Counted from the first letter of the stretch, positions 25,183-37,019 are shown. The stretch: DNA of 64,000 nucleotides from Rhodeus uyekii (GCA_037043235.1 JAWRVZ010000088.1:2362001-2426000), one strand, 5' to 3'. Made by a program: numbers and translations. The notes: generated by a model not told the origin, from the sequence alone.

Positions 25183-26484
25183 CAGGTGTCTCAAACATGT
25201 GGCCCGCAAAACAATATTTTGGGCCGGGGGCCAATCAGAGTGGAGTAAATGACTCCCAGGGCATCGGCCGGGCTTGATGCAGTCATGCAGACCGAAACAT
25301 TTCACAACTATAGAGCTGATCATTGATAGCGATATGATCGCCACTATCCATGCGAATATGTCGTCATGACGAATCTGCAAATTAACGACCAACACCGATG
25401 CTCCGTTGATAGTGTCACCGAGGGGAGTGGATCTCCATCCGTCGTCCCGCTTCAGAGTCTGGCTTGAGCCTCATCAGGGGCCTCAGTTTCCCGCCCCGAT
25501 TACACAGTCAACAGGACATCAGTTTTGGCTAGGTTGCACCAATGAACCCATGGGATTAATATAGAAAATAAAATCCAGTAAATAACGCCTCCTTGGCTTC
25601 ATCCCATTATATACAATAAATATATTAAAGGTGTCCCACAGTCCCAGCTGGTAAGTAACAGCCCGGTAGCAGTCGCCTAACTCTGTATTTTCTACCATAA
25701 TACAAATGTTACAATGTTCATGTCATCAGTAAAGTATGGAAGCCATTTCCGCCACAGTTGAGAAAAAAAAAAGGTTTCTCATAATAATGACTTAATATCT
25801 CGAAATAATGAGAAAGTTTCTCATAATATTGACTTAATATCTCGAAATAATGAGAAAGTTTCTCATAATATTGACTTAATATCTCGAAATAATGAGTTTC
25901 TCATAATAATGACTTAGTATCTCGAAATAATGAGAAAGTTTCTCATAATATTGACTTAATATCTCGAAATAATGAGTTTCTCATACAAATGACTTGGTAT
26001 CTCAAAATAATGAGAATGTTTCTCATACTAATGACTTAGTATCTGGAAAAATTAGAAAGTTTCTCATAATAATAACTTAGATTCTCATAATAATGAATTA
26101 GTATCTCGAAAAAATTAGTAACTTTTTCCTCAACCTTGAACTTCAGTAAGTCCAAGTACAGGTCTATTTACTGACGATCATCTTCAAGCTGTTCTGAGAG
26201 TCTCAACTGTTTCCTCTCTCCAGCCAAATGTGGCCCAGCTGTGTGAGAGGTCTCTGGCAGCAAGAAGTATAGGCAAGGCAAGTCATATTCAGAAGAACAT
26301 TTGATATTCTTCAATATTCTGTTTAGGTTCAGGACAGTTCATGCTCAGAAGAACCCATTGACGTTAAAGAACTGTCAATAATGACGTTTGAGAAAATATT
26401 TTTTTGTGGAATACTTGATGCGGCCCTGCCTCACCCAAACTCTGCCTCCTGCGGCCCCCAGCTCATTTGAGTTTGAGACCCCTG
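25183..26484. mobile_element. Non-autonomous hAT transposon with 8-bp TSD
   Basis: The ends are CAGGTGTCTCAAAC and, reverse-complemented, CAGGGGTCTCAAAC, one mismatch in 14 bp, followed by GGCCCGC-type sequence common in hAT ends. The octamer GTTTAGAG is duplicated exactly at 25175-25182 and 26485-26492, which is diagnostic of hAT insertion. The 1302-bp interior has no transposase frame. It carries a 42-bp minisatellite at 25772-26125. Confidence 0.85.
25772..26125 (+). repeat. 42-bp minisatellite inside the hAT
   Basis: About eight copies of a 42-bp unit containing GACTTAATATCTCGAAATAA and ATGAGAAAGTTTCTCATAAT. Later copies lose the GAGAAAGTT segment or diverge. Each unit contains the small inverted pair ATGAGAAA and TTTCTCAT. 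Confidence 0.9.
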
Positions 26485-26721
26485 GTTTAGAGTCTTTGGA
26501 TGGAAATAAGTGAATGAACAAAAGCACTAACATCTACAGGGAGTGCAGAATTATTAGGCAAGTTGTATTTTTGAGGATTAATTTTATTATTGAACAACAA
26601 CCATGTTCTCAATGAACACAAACTCATTAATATCAAAGCTGAATATTTTTGTATCAATATTTTAAGTAGTTTTTAGTTTTAGCTATTTTAGGGCGATATC
26701 TGTGTGTGCATGTGACTTACT

Positions 26722-26740
26722 GTGCATAATTATTAGGCAA
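26722..26740 (+). repeat. Inner left transposase-site repeat (IR/DR)
   Basis: GTGCATAATTATTAGGCAA repeats the outer terminal sequence with small changes about 180 bp inside the left end. Confidence 0.8.
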
Positions 26741-26859
26741 CTTAACAAAAAACAAATTTATACCCATTTCAATTATTTATTTTTACCAGTGAAACCAATA
26801 TAACATCTCAACATTCACAAATATACATTTCTGACATTCAAAAACCAAACAAAAACAAA

Positions 26860-27865
26860 TCAGTGACCAATATTGCCACCTTTCTTTGCAAAGACACTCA
26901 AAAGCCTGCCATCCATGGATTCTGTCAGTGTTTTGATCTGTTCACCATCAACATTGCGTGCAGCAGCAACCACAGCCTCCCAGACACTGTTCAGAGAGGT
27001 GTACTGTTTTCCCTCCTTGTAAATCGCACATTTGATGATGGACCACAGGTTCTCAATGGGGTTCAGATCAGGTGAACAAGGAGGCCATATCATTAGATTT
27101 TCTTCTTTTATACCCTTTCTTGCCAGCCACGCTGTGGAGTACTTGGACGCGTGTGATGGAGCATTGTCCTGCATGAAAATCATGTTTTTCTTGAAGGATG
27201 CAGACTTCTTCCTGTACCACTGCTTGAAGAAGGTGTCTTCCAGAAACTGGCAGTAGGACTGAGAGTTGAGCTTGACTCCATCCTCAACCCGAAAAGGCCC
27301 CACAAGCTCATCTTTGATACCAGCCCAAACCAGTACTCCACCTCCACCTTGCTGGCGTCTGAGTCGGACTGGAGCTCTCTGTCCTTTACCAATCCAGCCA
27401 CGGGCCCATCCATCTGGCCCATCAAGACTCACTCTCATTTCATCAAACCTTAGAAAAATCAGTCTTGAGATATTTCTTGGCCCAGTCTTGACGTTTCAGC
27501 TTGTGTGTCTTGTTCAGTGGTGGTCGACTTTCTGCCTTTCTTACCTTGGCCATGTCTCTGAGTATTGCACACCTTGTGCTTTTGGGCACTCCAGTGATGT
27601 TGCAGCTCTGAAATATGGCCAAACTGGTGGCAAGTGGCATCTTGGCAGCTGCACGCTTGACTTTTCTCAGTTCACGGGCAGTTATTTTGCGCCTTGGTTT
27701 TTCCGCACGCTTCTTGCGACCCTGTTGACTATTTTGAATGAAACGCTTGATTGTTCGATGATCACGCTTCAGAAGCTTGGCTATTTTAAGACTGCTGCAT
27801 CCCTCTGCAATATATCTCACTATTTTTGACTTTTCTGAGCCTGTCAAGTCCTTCTTTTGACCCAT
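26860..27865 (-). pseudogene. Tc1-like transposase (DD37E), frameshifted
   Basis: This enzyme would cut and paste the element at TA sites. The N-terminal frame (27865-27443, 140 codons) starts MGQKKDLTGSEKSKIV and has the paired-type helix-turn-helix DNA-binding region (residues 1-110), with a basic linker GRKKRAEKPRRK at 49-60. The C-terminal frame (27438-26860, 192 codons) holds LDGPDGW at residues 5-11, the second catalytic Asp in MQDNAPSH (residue 91), and the Glu in SPDLNPIENLW (residue 129); I count 37 residues between them. The first catalytic Asp and its Glu neighbour lie at 27444-27439, just upstream of the second frame's ATG and in its frame. The N-terminal frame stops at this point, after FSKV. 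Compared with the usual V-x-x-S/T-D-E spacing about 8 bp are missing, so a small deletion inactivated the gene. Confidence 0.9.
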
Positions 27866-27884
27866 TTTGCCAAAGGAAAGGAAG

Positions 27885-27903
27885 TTGCCTAATAATTATG
27901 CAC
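27885..27903 (-). repeat. Inner right transposase-site repeat (IR/DR)
   Basis: TTGCCTAATAATTATGCAC is the inverted partner of 26722-26740, about 180 bp inside the right end and 20 bp upstream of the transposase start. Confidence 0.8.
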
Positions 27904-28086
27904 ACCTGATATAGGGTGTTGATGTCATTAGACCACACCCCTTCTCATTACAGAGATGCACATCACCTAATATGCTTAATTGGTAGTAGGCTTTCCAGCC
28001 TATACAGCTTGGAGTAAGACAACATGATTAACGAGGATGATGTGGTCAAAATTACTCATTTGCCTAATAATTCTGCACTCCCTGTA

Positions 28087-29735
28087 TAGACATTGAAGGT
28101 TATCTTTTGCTCATACTTTATTTATAGTCTCAAAAATGCATGATGATTGTGTCTCATTGTATTAATGTTTTTCCTTTTAGTGTACCACTCAAAGAGAGTC
28201 TGCAACTGGATCAGTTGTCAAGAAACATTTATCAAAGAGCATCAATTAATGATAGCTCTTTCATTTCAAGCCGCATCTAATTAAGGAGGTATTGTGTGAG
28301 AGAATTGTCAATACAAGAGGGTAGTTATCTAGTTATATCCAGCATGTACAGAGACCACGCTGCGCACACACAGAACACGTCATCCATTAAAGACATTTAA
28401 TGCACAGCTTGCCATGGATTAGCCCTCACATATCGGCATTAGATCTACTGAGGTTGTGTTAGCTGTTTGGATTTGCTTTAATTTTTGCTGTTGAGAGCCA
28501 TGATCATATGCTGTTTTAGAGTCACATTAATATAACTGTATGATTTGGATCCATTGCATCATTAACTGTCCAAATAACTTTCAGTGTGTTTCGAAGCTGT
28601 TGTGATTCTTGTTTTGTGTGTGTGCAGGGGCTCTTTGCTAACAAACAGTTCTTGCTGCTATTTTCTTCCTGTCAGACTAGATGGAGGTATATAAAAAAAA
28701 TTACATGTTGTTTGTTAGACTAGCAGGTCCAGTTCATTCTGGGTGTGCCCTGACCTTTTCAAATGTGATTTCCAAGAGCCTTTCTTTCCTGATGGGCCTT
28801 CTCCAGAGGAGTGCGGCCAGTGGCCAGTCGTCCTCAAAAGGAAAGGTCAATTCCTCAGAACATCCTGAGCTGCAGATATGCAGGAGCTGTTTTCCATGTG
28901 GCAGACTGGCAGAGTCAAGGAGAAGCATACAGAGTGTTGAACAGTATTTCCACTGACGTGAAAGAAATGAAGATGGCTGGACAAAGCCATTGTTAGGATT
29001 GGTTGCGAGACCTTTTTGGTGATCTTGGCTGATTTTCCTGTTCATGTTTCAAGGCCCTACAGCATTTGAGTACTGGTAATATCTGAATCGTATTACCTTG
29101 TGTGATTTTCGAATCCCATTTTATATTTGATGTTTGTAAATACTATGAATTTAAATGAAAATTACAAAATTAAGCAACTGATACAATGTATTTACTGCCT
29201 ACATACATTTTGATCTTCATGCCAAATTTAAAGTACTTGAGAGATTATGTTCTATAGCATGCCTAAACCTTGAAAATGAGTTGGCATTTTAGCACTTCTG
29301 GTTCTGTTGTCCTAAAGTTAATGTTTTTTGTATTCTTTAAATGGGTTGTTTTGGTTCAAGAAGACTAACTATAAACCTAAGGTTTTATTTTGTGACATAA
29401 ATGACATAAGTAATAGGACACAAATATCTTAAAGGCACAGCAGTTTAGATCATGCTCTTTAATTCTAAGGGTCAGAGAGTGGGAGCAATTCGTCATGAAA
29501 AGTTTTGACTGTTTTTGGCACAGAAGCTTTAATCATTATAAATGGACCTCAGGGAAGAAAACAAAATGCCAAAAAAGTTTAATATAACCGCTTTAATTGA
29601 TATAAATGGTTTGCTTTTGGTTACTTGTTTTTAATTCTATATAATTTGACAATGTAAGAGTTTGTTTTTATGAGTCATGTTATTTGACTAAATTTGTGCT
29701 TCCTATTAGAAGAGATATCATTTTTGTTTGTGCAG
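28087..29735. other. Non-coding stretch upstream of candidate exon
   Basis: No gene is supported. Frames at 28681-29045 on both strands lack family resemblance. A short (TG)n run lies near 28615. Confidence 0.5.
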
Positions 29736-29808
29736 CTGAATATTTTTCCATGATTACCACGGCGTCCTACAAAAATCCAGGACAGCTCATTGGTGATATT
29801 ATAGTAAG
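29736..29808 (+). CDS. Candidate internal exon, function unknown
   Basis: A 73-bp open segment sits between a good acceptor (T-rich tract ending TTTGTTTGTGCAG) and a good donor (AG then GTAAGA). With two leading bases it reads EYFSMITTASYKNPGQLIGD then IIV, in phase 1 at the start and phase 2 at the end. The composition is protein-like and codons are mixed, unlike the AT-rich flanks. I cannot name the protein. It would belong to a plus-strand gene with large introns; its end phase (2) does not fit the start phase (1) of the candidate at 44131, so at least one exon would lie between. The main alternative is a chance splice-like open segment. Confidence 0.45.
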
Positions 29809-31099
29809 GTAAGACCTTATTATCAGATATCATAATTTATCAGATTTGCAGATGGCATCTATACTGCAATCAAGTTGGATTATTCAGTGGAGCTACACTC
29901 AAAAGTATGACTTAATCTTATACCATTTCCAAATAAAGAGTGCAGTCAGATTCTTATCTGTAAATGTGATGATCCTTTCAGGGTTGTGAGAGATAATCAT
30001 GGGCTTGTGGAGTCTGTGACTCCTAAACCACAGTAGGTTTAATTGACTTCGTCCCAGCTGGCCCTTACTGGCAAAATGAGAGAGAACTTATCAGCGACTC
30101 AATTAAGAGTTAGGAGTTGTGGGTCATGTCCAGGTGGTGCAGTTGGTTCCTCACATACTGCTCTGACTATTGGCACCTCTGGCTTTCTCACCGCGTGTGT
30201 CCTGGCACAGTCATCAAGGTAATTGGATGGCTTCAATATCAAGTGAAATTCTCTGCACATCCACTGCAGGGGCTTTGTGTTGACCTTTGATGAAAAAATG
30301 GTTTAAACAATTTCAATATCATAAAGGAATACAGCTTCATCAGCCCAAGTTTCAGATTCATAGAAAAACAACCTTGGTCTCTGCTCTGAACAAAAACACA
30401 TTCAAATGATCATATGTATAGTCTGAATGATTGCTGTTACTCTCTGATGGTATTCCATCTGCTAAACATTCACATTCAAAACTGTGTCAGGTTTGATGAT
30501 CAGTGCCGCAGTTCATAAAAAAACCCACAATCTTTATTCAACTATTCTTTGGAACAACATGAGAGTTTTCATGTTTGCATTTGCTCTCCTTTTAATTTCA
30601 TGAATTACATAAAGATATTAATTAAAAAGATAATTATGTTAAATGAGATGGTTTTCCTAATAGTCTAATACCACGTGTAAATCTACAATCAATTACTTGC
30701 AACACTAAAAAGGATAAGTGCTGGGTAAATATGCTCAGAGATGCAATAGTACAAATTTCACAGCTGATAAGAAATGTGCCCTGGCTGCCAAAGAGCACAT
30801 CACTGGAGCACATGTTCCTGGCAGAGAAACGTTATTGCATGCTGCGCTGCCAGTCGTTAGAGAGCTGAGAATAGATGCGTTGGCTTCTTTCCAAACCTTG
30901 CACCTGGAAATGGACCTTCATGGGGCAGGAATAGGCTAGACAGAGGGAAGCTGTTTTTGACACAACCTTATTGGCTTCATTTTATCAAGATCTATTATAC
31001 ATATAGATTATTATGTATGCCTAATTATTACTCATTATGACTTGTTAAAATTATACCTTTACATGCAGATCATAAATACTGGAATATAATACATATGTA
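29809..31099. other. Non-coding stretch, possible intron
   Basis: No repeat or gene is recognised. If 29736-29808 is an exon, this is the start of its downstream intron. Confidence 0.4.
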
Positions 31100-31233
31100 C
31101 TATAGAGCATTGTCAAGGTCATGGGTTCGATTCCCAGGGAAAGCAAGAACTGATTAGAAGGTCAATGTGTTTCTTGAATCCAATGTAAGTCGCTTTGGAT
31201 AAAAGCGTCTGTCAAATGCATACATGTAAAATG
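31100..31233 (+). mobile_element. tRNA-derived SINE, internally deleted head
   Basis: AGAGCATTGTCAAGGTCATG, then GGTTCGATTCCCAGGG (a pol III B box) and the body ending GTAAGTCGCTTTGGATAAAA and AATGCATACATGTAAAATG. Part of the A-box region is missing compared with the copy at 38713. Confidence 0.75.
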
Positions 31234-31636
31234 TCTTTCAAGTATAATTTTTTTTCGATGGTATTAATATCTTACAATTTGCAATGATGTTACAAACAAA
31301 TATTTTTAGATCCATTGTACTCTAATTATAAATCCATGACTTTTTTTTAAGTGCAGTTTCAAAGGACAGTTAATAACAGTTATAACAGTTAATATGCAGC
31401 CATCTGAACAGCAAATTTATAGTTTGCCCAAAATTGTAACTTCTGTCATTTATTACTCACCTTAATGTCATTCCAAACCCATAAGACTTTCATTCATCTT
31501 CAGAACACAAATGAAGATCTTTTTAATGAAATCTGAGAGCTTTCTGTCCTTCCATTAACAGCTATGCAACTCTCACTATGACACTTCAAAAAGATCATAA
31601 ATCCAAATTAATTGAGCAGTTTAGTCCAGATTTTTT

Positions 31637-31795
31637 GACATTTACATATTTAGCAGACACTTTTATCCAAAGCAACTTACATTGCAATCAAGGAACACAT
31701 TGACATTTTTATCAGTTCTAGCTTTCCCTGGGAATCAAATCCATGACCTTGGCGTTGAAAGCACCAATGCTCTACTGATTGAGCTACAGGAAAGC
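31637..31795 (-). mobile_element. tRNA-derived SINE inside the MITE
   Basis: On the minus strand it has an A-box region GTAGCTCAATCAGTAGAGC, a B-box region GGTCATGGATTTGATTCCC, and the 3' body GTAAGTTGCTTTGGATAAAA ending at AATGTC. A full-length copy inserted within the surrounding MITE. Confidence 0.8.
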
Positions 31796-32234
31796 TGAAG
31801 AGACTTGATTGCTTTATGTGATGGACAGATTGAACATAGGTTTTTATACACATAAACATTGATCAGTGAACATAAATAAGAACTCAACTAATCCTGCTTG
31901 ATGCACAAGAACAATTCTCATTGGCTCTTGCTGAACTGTAACACGCGATTGAACTTCATTGGTTTTCACACGTCAAGTGAACATGCTTGAGATTCTGTTA
32001 CCACAGCTAATTTGAGAGTTGATGAAGGTTTATTTGTGAATAAAAGATTAAATTAAATTTGTTCATCAAACAAAGCGATTGTGTGTCTTTAGAAAATTTG
32101 GAATAAACCGCTCAATTCATATGGATTCGTTTTACAATCTCTTTATGAACCTTTTAAAGCGTTAAAGTGGAAGTTGAGTAGCTGGCAATGGAGGGAGAGA
32201 AATCAATCAGATTTCATAAAAAAATATGATGTTT

Positions 32235-32259
32235 TGTGTGTGTGTGTGTGTGTGTGTGT
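32235..32259. repeat. (TG)n microsatellite
   Basis: About 12 TG units within the MITE-like element. Confidence 0.9.
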
Positions 32260-32350
32260 ATCTGAAGATGAACTAAAGTCTTGCAGTTTTGGAATGACAT
32301 AAGGGTGAGTAAATGATGACAGAAATTTCATTTTTGGGTGCACTATCTCT

Positions 32351-33776
32351 TAAAATCCTAATAATTTCACCCATAATTAATGGAAATGAATAAATCTTAA
32401 AGTGTTTTTAATACAGATTTTGGTTCAAATGAAAGGTTTTACCATGTCATGTACCAGCTCCTCTGAAGAAGCCCATGTCTCTCTGAAGTCTTATCTAAAC
32501 TACTGCTCATGAGATTTCCAGCGCTGTTCAAAGGATCAGAAAGGAAAAGTTACTGCGTGCTGATGATTATTTGATTTATTCATGATATCAAATTATCATG
32601 TGCCCCATAATTTCACTGCGTATCTATTGGCGATAATAACCGCTTCTCCGATGACTGCTACTCGGTTACATCTTATGATCTTTTTGATTTATTTGATATT
32701 GCTTTCTTCAAGGCTAGCCTGAGAAACTAGGTGATAGATGATTAGCATTTATTGGAGAAGCCTTGAAGACTGCATAAGTGCTGCTATTGTTGTTAGATCC
32801 TTTGTTGCTAATTATTTAGCATCACCTGGATTCCTATTCATCCTCGCCAGCGATTTCCCCCGAGATGGAGCTGCAGGAACGATCAGGCCTTGAGCACTTC
32901 TGAATTGCCCCAAAGTAAATACTCATATGGCAGGTGGTTAGCTCCGGGCACAGAGTGCCAGACATCCAGACAGGCGCTCTGCTCCGAAGTAGGACTCCCA
33001 GCCTGAGCAAGGTATTGAGCGAAAAGGCTGTCAGGCTGTTAGCAAATGCTGATGTTTGAGGTGTGCGCTCTGGGACGACTGGAAAGCAGGCCTCATTTAA
33101 AGGTTTCTTCCACGTCGCTTAAGGCAGGGAGAAGGATGAAAACAGCAGATATCACTCATGGGGAGCTTCAGCTGCAGACATGATTGGTGACTGATTGACC
33201 ATTATACATCAGAAGACAACAGACGGATCAAACGAATGCCTCCTCTAGGAAAGGAAAGAATGGAAGAAACCACATCTGGAATGAAGCTCTTAGAGTGCGC
33301 TGTTTAGCATCTTGCTGAAAAATAATTTAATTACATGGCTAAAAATATACAGACACCTGCTCATTGACAGAGTTAGAGCTTTGTACCTGTTTGCATCCAT
33401 CTCCGAATGCCTGCTTCAATTCTTAAGAAAATTGGGGCCATCTGGCCAGGAGGCATGTGCAGTATAGGATGCAAAGTGTGCATTATGTTTGCTCTTCAGA
33501 ACATACTATATTTAAAGGTGTAGCCTGTGATCTTTTCCAATTAAAAAATTTTCCCACCCAGAAGCCTACTGCACTATATTTGAAAATGCAAATTTCTTAA
33601 GCCTCAAAATCATGATAAAAAATCGGCTGTACACAGTGTACTATGTGACTTCTGTCATCTGATTGATATTTTATACAGTAAAATAATATTTCTAGAAAAG
33701 TCCCCCTTCAGGTAATGGTTCACATGTCTATTTTCATTACACTGTATATGTTTTTCAAATGACCAATGTTTTTGGA
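32351..33776. other. Non-coding stretch
   Basis: No gene or transposon is recognised. The part at 32730-33420 is less AT-rich and more complex than its surroundings and could hold a conserved non-coding element; this cannot be judged without comparison. Confidence 0.4.
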
Positions 33777-33780
33777 GGGA

Positions 33781-34457
33781 TGTTACGGTCCTGAGGTTTT
33801 TTTTTTATCAACTGACTTTGTGTATATTGTGTGTATCTCCCTCTCTCTCTCTGTGTGTGTGTGTGTGAAGATGTGTGTTGCAGATTGGTTTCTCTCTGTT
33901 AATCACTTGAAGACTGTGATTGGTCCTACCGATTACCTGATTATAAGGACCGCCCCAAACACGCTTTCTCTGCCTCATGCCATTTTGAGCCTCGCTGACC
34001 TAGTGTTTTGTTACATTGTAATTGATACGCCTGTGTTTGTATCGTCATTGTCGAGGAAGAGTTTCATGCCAGAGAGATTGTAAGTGTTTAGTGAAACTGT
34101 GAGAGTGTTTGTTAGTGATTATGCATTTGATTTTCTGACCATCGCCTGTTTGACTACGGCTTGATTGCCGATTCTGATTTGTTTGCCAAAACTTAGTATA
34201 TCTTTTGTAATTCATTGTTGTCTTCGAGTGGTAGGTGGTTTGTACCTCATTTTGCACTTGGTTTATGGGGGGTTCATTTATATATTTTTTTTCATTTGAG
34301 GTAATTTAGTTTCTAAAAAGAAGTTGGTTTTCTTTGTTATTTTGGTCGGCCCCCAATGATTTACCCTTCACTGTAAATAAAACATTTATCACTCATCTCT
34401 CTGGTATTGCGACTCACTTCCTTTTCCTGTTACGGCTGACCCCTAGCGGTCGACACA
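33781..34457 (+). mobile_element. Solo LTR, Gypsy-type
   Basis: The block starts TGTTACGGTCCTGAGG and ends CGGTCGACACA (TG...CA). GGGA flanks it on both sides (33777-33780 and 34458-34461), a 4-bp target duplication. A TATA-like GATTATAAGG lies at about 33938 and AATAAAAC at about 34376, giving plus-strand polarity. No internal region follows, so it is a solo LTR of 677 bp. The 105-codon frame inside is incidental. Confidence 0.75.
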
Positions 34458-34735
34458 GGGATCCAAAAAGATGGCTTCAGCCCAGGACAGTCAATTGTCA
34501 CGGTCTCAGTATGTGTCCTTGTGGTTCCAGCAGCACTCAATAAGCATTTTAAGCATCTCTGAAAGTCACTTTCTGCATCTCTAGAGTATCATATTTTCTG
34601 CAATATAAATATATGCAACATTCATAATAAAGTTAATGTCAAGCATGCAAAGTGACGTTTATTAAATGTGAACAACGTTTATTATTAAACATGAGCAAAG
34701 TGCACGTTTATTAAGAATAGAAAGTGTGAAAGTGC

Positions 34736-34862
34736 TTTTAACATTTATGCTGACAGGCACATTTGTCCTAAGGAATTTGTTGAGTTAAAGTTACACATCT
34801 TCAGTTCAAGTATTTCCTGAAGATCAAACCCATGACCTTCGAACTGTTAGACCATTGCCTGT
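34736..34862 (-). mobile_element. Diverged tRNA-derived SINE
   Basis: On the minus strand GCAATGGTCTAACAGTTCG, AAGGTCATGGGTTTGATCTT and CTTAGGACAAATGTGCCTGT follow the same order as the other SINEs here but with many differences. An old copy. Confidence 0.5.
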
Positions 34863-35162
34863 AATTTGAATGTTCATTTAAAATATTGCTTAATATCCTT
34901 GTTTAACACTCTAACTAATCAGTCTAAGAAATACAAATTTCATTTGTTCTTCATTTTTAAGTTAAGCATTCAATATCTCATACCTTTTCATCCACAAGTA
35001 CTTATATTTTCCATTAAGTTAAATTGTTTAAAGCATGCAATAGCACCGCTTGCCATGCATGGAGAATGCAGTCTGCATAGGACACAAAATACAAAGGAAG
35101 CACCATTTCATGTCTCTTTTTATCATATTTCTGCTGTGTTAAATACTTCTTTCAGAGCTATT

Positions 35163-35345
35163 TTAAAGGGTTAGTTCCCCCCAAAATAAATCTATCCCAT
35201 AATTTACTCGCCTTTAAGCCATCCTGTGTGTATATGACTATATGAAAAAAGTCCAGGGGCTTAATTAAGGCCTTCTGAAAGAAAATGATCCATATTTATA
35301 GCTTTAAAAACTATAAAAGTTGTATATTACTTTAAGAAAAATAAA
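35163..35345 (+). mobile_element. Fragment of a cypriniform MITE
   Basis: Begins AAAGGGTTAGTTCCCCCCAA, then TTTACTCGCCTTTAAGCCAT and CCAGGGGCTTAATTAAGGCC, phrases shared by an abundant carp-family element as I recall it. The right end is not present. Confidence 0.45.
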
Positions 35346-36074
35346 AAAATGGTTTTGGTTTTATTAAACGGAAATTGACAAGTGACAGTACATTGACACA
35401 CACAAAAAATAGCTTGAGCACACCATAACATTAAAGCAAATGAGATTTTAGGTGATAATAATGAGAACCCTGACACAGTCTTGTCAGTAAGCGTGAAATG
35501 AACCAACTTAGTGTACAGAAAAAAACAAAAAAACTTACAAAAACAACATTTATTTATGGCGTCAAAGGTGAAAGTTGATTATCACCGAAACAACAGTTGA
35601 CTTTCTCTGCAGCTGTTGAAAAGTGGTAACTGTCTTGCCGATGGATTGTGACTATAAAGAATTTGACAAGATCTCGGGACATTAATGAGCCAGAAGAAAG
35701 TGTGTCATGGTTAACACATCCCAGCTCTAGCCTGATAATGATGCATATTTTATTCAAATGCAGCAAAAGTGCATACTAGGATGCCCTTTCAAAGCATTTA
35801 CAAAACATAAACACTTCATTTTCACTCTTCTTCACTGTCTTTGTGTACTTCTGTGGAGTCTATGGCATCTTTCAGGCGGTTAAGCCTTCAGAAAAGGGTT
35901 TTCTAAAGAAACATTAACTGACTCTCAGGTTAGTGGTGCAGCCGGCGTTGTTAACATGGAATGATCTCCTGGCACAGATCATTATGTCCTTCTACTCTTA
36001 AAGGATACAGGACATACATTGACAACTTTCTCTTAGCTTATTTTAAGTGAAAGAACAGAATGTTTTTAAATCTA

Positions 36075-37019
36075 CAGTGGAAGCCGGTTATGTCAATGGC
36101 CTCGGGGTTGCAAAAAATCAATGATGATGACGATTTATTTGATGAAGTGATCAGCATGCTATACAAATGTACATACACTGTATATGTTTGCTAACAATAA
36201 AAGGCATATGTGCACCAACTAACAGCAGAGATTGTAACGGCTATTTTGTTTATGTTGGGAATATACCTTCGCCTCGAGTTTTCTTTCACTTCAATTTAAC
36301 ATCTGAGCAGTCGTCAACCACTCTGAGAGCCGTTTTTACCAGTATACGATAAAAACCACCATCGATTCTCGATACAAACCTTTGATCATGTTCTCCAACA
36401 TTGCAAACACAATTTCGCTCACAGTGTAAACACAATCACAACACACATAAGCACATTCGCTCATAACACCGTTATTTCCCTCGGACACAGTTCTGACAGT
36501 ATTGCACACACGGTTACTATGGTTTCTTTACAAACTTTAAATGCTTTGTTGCTTTTTGCCTTTAACGGTCTGCTTGAAAACGAAAGCTTCTATAAGTAAC
36601 GACGTCGATGTCAATGTAATTGGGAATTCCTGGACCGTGATGGCGAACTCCTGTGCCTCTTCCAAGATAGCGTCTGTAAAGCTTGATTTTTCTGCGAGTT
36701 TTTCTGCGGCTGCACGGCACTGGACTGCAAGAGTGAGTGTCTGTGGACAATCATACAGACGTGATGCACGTGCAATGTGAACTCAGCACATGCGCAGTGA
36801 ACTCGGTACTATCTTTAGTCACGGGGATCCAGATAACTGACATTAAGTGGCGACTTTGTCCCTTTGGTGCTCGAGATATCAGGTTTCGGCGACATAAAAG
36901 AATCAACATAACCGATAAGAAAATACTAAGACAAATAGGGAGTTTGGCGGTTCCACTTCAGAAACGTCGACATAACAGGGTGGCGAGTTAACTGAGCTTG
37001 AGATAAGTGGATTCCACTG
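36075..37019. mobile_element. Tigger/pogo-like non-autonomous transposon
   Basis: The left end CAGTGGAAGCCGGTTATGTC and the reverse-complemented right end CAGTGGAATCCACTTATCTC resemble each other and the ends of pogo/Tigger-type elements. TA flanks the left end; the right flank is GA, so the target duplication is imperfect. Subterminal ACGTCGACATAAC-type motifs occur inside. There is no transposase frame. Confidence 0.5.

Larger units (their letters stand above)
26537..28084 (-). mobile_element. Tc1-like transposon, DD37E type, nearly intact
   Basis: The terminal repeats start CAGGGAGTGCAGAATTATTA and match for 25 bp at both ends, flanked by TA (26535-26536 and 28085-28086). A second, related repeat (GTGCATAATTATTAGGCAA) sits inside each end, at 26722-26740 and inverted at 27885-27903. 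Each end thus has two directly repeated sites in the IR/DR layout known from Sleeping Beauty-type elements. The body encodes one transposase on the minus strand, broken by a single frame change. At 1548 bp the length suits a complete element. The DD37E spacing is the one I recall for the Traveler (TRT) family of vertebrates; that family name is from memory. Confidence 0.9.
31417..32350. mobile_element. MITE-like element of cypriniform type
   Basis: The left end ATAGTTTGCCCAAAATTG with TTCTGTCATTTATTACTCAC and the right end GAGTAAATGATGACAGAAAT with TTTTGGGTGCACTAT form inverted ends that I recognise from a very common carp-family DNA element. The interior carries a minus-strand SINE (31637-31795) and a (TG)n run. 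No transposase is present. Confidence 0.6.
34462..36074. other. Non-coding stretch with old repeat scraps
   Basis: Includes the diverged SINE at 34736-34862 and the MITE scrap at 35163-35345. Nothing else is recognised. Confidence 0.5.

Noticed and set aside
28681..29045. Overlapping frames of 91 and 103 codons on both strands
   Set aside because: No protein family, no splice sites, and mutual overlap on opposite strands.
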